Assembly: GCF_032452875.1 (NCBI RefSeq) | Contig: NC_083876.1 | Location: 23,286,001-23,350,000, forward strand | Direction of reading: 5' to 3' | From: Bos javanicus | Taxonomy: Eukaryota; Chordata; Mammalia; Artiodactyla; Bovidae | Length of the DNA: 64,000 nt | In this document: one piece after another, positions 60,581 to 64,000 of the stretch | How the letters are laid out: every line of letters begins with the position of its first letter | Position numbering within the stretch: position 1 is the stretch's first letter | The notes under the pieces: model-generated | Database searches by the model: none | The model's input: only the letters and a program-made list of their open reading frames with translations | Told to the model about the DNA's origin: nothing | Translations under genes and position numbers: made by a program

Positions 60581-61502
60581 CAACGGACTGGTTCCAAATA
60601 GGAAAAGGAGTACATCAAGGATGTATATTGTCACCCTGCTTATTTAACTTAGATGCAGAGTACATCATGAGAAACACTGGGCTTGATGAAGCACAAGCTG
60701 GAATCAAGATTTCCGGAAGAAATATCAATAACCTCAGATATGCAGATGACACCACCCTTATGGCAGAAAGTGAAAAAGAACTAAAGAGCCTCTTGATGAA
60801 AGTGAAAGAGGAGAGTGAAAAAGTTGGCTTAAAGCTCAACATTCAGAAAACTAAAATCATGGCATCCGGTCCCATCACTTCATGGGAAATAGATGGGGAA
60901 ACAGCGGTTGACTTTATTTTTCTGGGCTCCAAAATCACTGCAGATGGTGACTGCAGCAATGAAATAAAAAGATGCTTGCTCCTTGGAAGGAAAGCTACAA
61001 TCAACCTAGACAGCATATTAAAGCAGGGACATTACTTTGCCAACAAGGGTTCATCTAGTCAAGGCTATGGTTTTTCTAGTGGTCATGTATGGAGGTGAGA
61101 GTTGGACTATAAAGAAAGCTGAGTGCCGAAGAATTAATGCTTTTGAACTGTGGTGTTGGAGAAGACTCTTGAGAGTCCCTTGGACTGCAAGGAAATCCAA
61201 CCAGTCCATGTTAAAGGAGATCAGTCCTGGGTGTTCACTGGAAGGACTGATGTTGAGGCTGAAACTCCAATATTTTGACTACCTGATCCAAAGAGCTGAC
61301 TCATTGGAAAAGACTCTGATGCTGGGAAAGATTGAGGGCAGGAGGAGAAGGAGACGACAGAGGATGAGATGGTTAGATGGCATCATCAACTCAATGGACA
61401 TGGGTTTGGGTGGACTCCGGGAGTTGGTGATGGACAGTGAGGCCTGGCATGCTGCAGTTCATGGGGTTGCAAAGAGTCAGACATGACTGAGCGACTGAAC
61501 TG
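60581..61502 (+). mobile_element. BovB, 5'-truncated, inside L1 ORF2
   Basis: Forward: gactggttccaaataggaaa, LRYADDTTLMAESEKELKSL (motif C), LKLNIQKTKIMASGPITSW; then, after a frameshift at about 61020-61040, [19 protein letters not shown] and the tail gagcgactgaactg. aataaaagaa (60571-60580) and aatgaaagaa (61503-61512) flank it. Two long open frames (156 and 149 codons) survive, making it one of the better-preserved copies here. Confidence 0.94.
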
Positions 61503-61664
61503 AATGAAAGAAATCAAAGATGACATAAACAGATGGAGAGATATTCCATGTTCCTGGGTAGGAAGAATCAGCAATCTACAGATTTAACCCGATCCCTATC
61601 AAATTACCAATGACATTTTTCACAGAACTAGAACAAAGAATTTCACAATTCATATGGAAGCACA

Positions 61665-61882
61665 GTTCAGTTCAGTTCAGTCGCTCAGTCATGTCCGACT
61701 CTTTGCGACCCCATGAATCACAGCACGCCAGGCCTCCCTGTCCATCACCAACTCCCGGAGTGCACTGAGACTCACGTCCATCGAGTCAGTGATGCCATCC
61801 AGCAATCTCATCCTCTGTCGTCCCCTTCTCCTCCTGCCCCCAATCCCTCCCAGCATCAGAGTCTTTTCCAATGAGTCAACTC
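61665..61882 (-). mobile_element. BovB 3' fragment, reverse, inside L1 ORF2
   Basis: Starts gttcagttcagtcgctcagt, ends ttttccaatgagtcaactc. tggaagcaca is duplicated at 61655-61664 and 61883-61892. The L1 reading ('QFIWK' then 'NSQSNLEK'-type sequence) continues across. Confidence 0.94.
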
Positions 61883-62330
61883 TGGAAGCACAAATGACCC
61901 CAAATAGCCAAAGCAATCTTGAGAAAGAAGAATGGTGTTGGAGGAATCAATCTGCCTGACTTCAGAATATACTACAAAGCTGCAGTCATCAAGACAGTAT
62001 GGTATTGGCACAAAAACAGAAACATAGACCAATGGAACAACATAGAAAGCCCAGAAATCAACACATGCACCTATGGGTACCTTATATTTGACAAACGAAG
62101 CAAGAAGATACAATGGGGCAAAGACAGCCTCTTCAATAAAGGTGCTAGGGAAACTGGACAGCTACATGTAAAAGAATGAAATTAGGGCATTTCCTAACAC
62201 CATACACAAAGATAAACTCAAAATGGATCAAAGACCTAAATGTAAGACCAGAAACTATAAAACTCTTAGAGGAAAACATAGAACACTCGATGACATAAAT
62301 CAAAGCAAGATCCTCTACGACCCACCTCCT

Positions 62331-62611
62331 GCTGCTGCTGCTGCTGCTAAGTCACTTCAGTCATGTCCGACTCTGTGCGATCCCATAGATGACAGCAAAC
62401 CAGGCTCCCCCATCCCTGGGATTCTCAAGGCAAGAACACTGGAGTGGGTTGCTATTTCCTTCTCCAATACATAAAAGTGAAAAGTGAAAGTGAAGTCGGT
62501 CAGTCGTGTCTGACTCTTAGCGACCCCATGGACTGCAGCCCACCAGGCTCCTCCATCCATGGGATTTTCCAGGCAAGAGTACTGGAGTGAGTTGCCATTG
62601 CCTTCTCTGAT
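62331..62611 (-). mobile_element. BOV-A2 SINE inside L1 ORF2
   Basis: Reverse dimer: gctgctgctgctgctaagtc, linker ccaatacataaaagtgaaaa, second monomer ending ttgccattgccttctct. gacccacctcct (62319-62330) and gacccacctact (62612-62623) flank it, in the L1 codons for 'YDPPPR'. Confidence 0.94.
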
Positions 62612-63800
62612 GACCCACCTACTAGAGTAATGGAAATATAACCAAAAGTAAACAAGTGGGACCTGATTAAACTTAAAAGCTTTTGCACAGCAAAGGAAAC
62701 TATAAGCAAGGTGGAAAGACAACCCTCAGAATGGGAGAAACTAATAGCAAATGAAACAACTGACAAAGGATTAATTTCCAAAATATATAGGCAGCTCACA
62801 CAACTCAATATCAGGAAAACAAACAACCCAATACTAAAGTGGGAAAAATACCTAAACAGACGTTTCTCCAAAGAAGACATACAGATGGCTAACAAACACA
62901 TGAAAAGATGCTCAACATCTCTCATTATTAGAGAAATGCAAATCAAAACTACAATGAGATATCACCTCACACCAATCAGAACGGTGATCATCAAAAAGTC
63001 TACAAACAATAAATGCTGGACAGGGTGTGGAGAAAAGGGAACACTCTAACACTGTTGGTGGGAATGTAAATTGATACAGCCACTATGGAAGACAGTATGA
63101 AGATTCCTTTAAAAACTAGGAATAAAACTACCATATGACCCAGCAATCCCACTCCTTAGGCATCTACCCTGAGGAAACCAAAATTGAAAAAGACACGTGT
63201 ATCCCATTGTTCGTTGCAGCACAATTTACAATAGCTAGAACATGGAAGCAACCTAGATATCCATCAACAAATGAATGGATAAAGAAGTTGTGGTACATAT
63301 ACATGAAGGAATATTACTCAGCCATAAAAAGAAATGCATTTGAGTCAGTTCTGATGAGGTGGATGACCCTAGAACCTATTATACAGAGTGAAATAAGTCA
63401 GAAAGAGAAAGATAAACATTGTATTCTAATCCATATATACAGAATCTATAAAAATGGTCTTCAAGAATTTACTTATAGGGCAGCAATGGACAAGCAGACA
63501 TAGAGAATAGACTTATGGACATGGGGAGAGGGGAGGAGAGGGTGAGACACATGGGAAGAGTAACATGGAAACTTACATTACCATATGCAAGATAGCCAAT
63601 GGGAACTTGGCTAAGAAATATGGCTAAGAAACTCAAACAGAGGCTCTGTATCAACCTATAGGGGTGGGGTGGGGAGGGAGACGGGGGGAGGTTCAAAAGG
63701 GAGGGGATATATGTATACCTATGGCTGATTCAGGTTGAGGCTTGACAGAAAAAAAAAAATTCTGTAAAGCAATTATTGTTCAATAAAAAAATTAAAAAAT

Positions 63801-64000
63801 AATTTGAAATACTGCATAAAATCTGATAGAATACCATGAATACGTCACCTAAAATTAATACGTGTGAGCATTTTGATACAAATGCTGTGCTACATCTCAC
63901 CCCATCTCTGCCTCTCCCTCTCCCCTCCTATTTATCTATCTACTTACCTACCTATAACCTGATAGGTAAACAACAGTTTATATAGATGATCCTTTCTATA
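63801..64000. other. Sequence after the L1, with a short (TATC)-like tract
   Basis: About 63925-63965 is made of tatc/tacc tetramers (tatctatctacttacctacc). Nothing else recognised before the window ends. Confidence 0.5.

Larger units (their letters stand above)
56521..63800 (+). mobile_element. Long L1-BT-like element, 5' UTR to poly(A), with four later insertions
   Basis: 5' UTR starts at gattgcggaggagtagatgg (56534). ORF1 lies at about 57110-57990, with MVEITSEEQNKVKRMKRTED and NIKHINIQILGVPEEEERKK surviving. ORF2 starts at about 58050 (RITTLNVNGLNAPTKRHRL). Its endonuclease region (58080-58760) is full of stops. Reverse transcriptase pieces are [35 protein letters not shown] and [15 protein letters not shown]. 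The C-terminus reads [18 protein letters not shown] sequence and MKEYYSAIKRNAFESVLMRW. The 3' UTR ends in A-rich sequence at 63748-63800. Insertions at 59915, 60581, 61665 and 62331 are listed separately. Inactive. Confidence 0.9.

Overview
The window is intronic DNA from a ruminant, most likely a bovid. It is dense in BovB (RTE) LINEs, Bov-tA and BOV-A2 SINEs, CHR-type tRNA-Glu SINEs, ruminant L1 (L1-BT-like) copies and a mariner-type MITE, a mix typical of cattle, sheep, goat and relatives. I cannot pick the species. By my count, recognisable interspersed repeats fill more than half of the 64 kb. Apart from pieces of one gene, no open reading frame looks like host coding sequence.

The host gene is cytosolic NADP-dependent malic enzyme (ME1), on the minus strand. 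Two consecutive internal exons are visible: 6352-6427 and 2069-2230. Both have good splice sites, and they join in frame to give 79 codons that include the active-site lysine. The exon before them, which should carry the catalytic tyrosine, was not found, so positions 6428-64000 appear to lie in one upstream intron longer than 57 kb. The next downstream exon was not found in 1-2068.

Layout. 1-2068: L1 ORF2 piece and two SINE insertions with clear target duplications, one of them rearranged. 2231-6351: intron between the two exons, with three BovB pieces, an L2 end and a MIR. 6.6-16.4 kb: SINEs, candidate ERV LTRs, L2 and old L1 remnants. 17.3-20 kb: MLT1-type LTR and a young antisense L1 3' end. 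20.5-22.4 kb: BovB fragments, one splitting a CHR SINE. 25.5-29.6 kb: the longest BovB (2.7 kb, with endonuclease and reverse transcriptase regions) between two different LTRs. 30.7-38.8 kb: SINEs, L2 split by an internally deleted Tigger, and an MLT2-type LTR split by BovB. 39-42.7 kb: repeat-poor AT-rich intron. 42.8-47.2 kb: SINEs, L1 nested in L1, BovB. 48.2-56.3 kb: mosaic of L1 5' regions, BovB copies and SINEs. 56.5-63.8 kb: a long, decayed L1 carrying four later insertions.

The genes do not form an operon or pathway here. The functional content is the ME1 coding exons and their splice signals, in a stratified record of retrotransposition. I found no rRNA, tRNA gene, CRISPR array, intact retroviral gene or convincing new gene. 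Repeat family names are from memory of the families and were not checked against a library.
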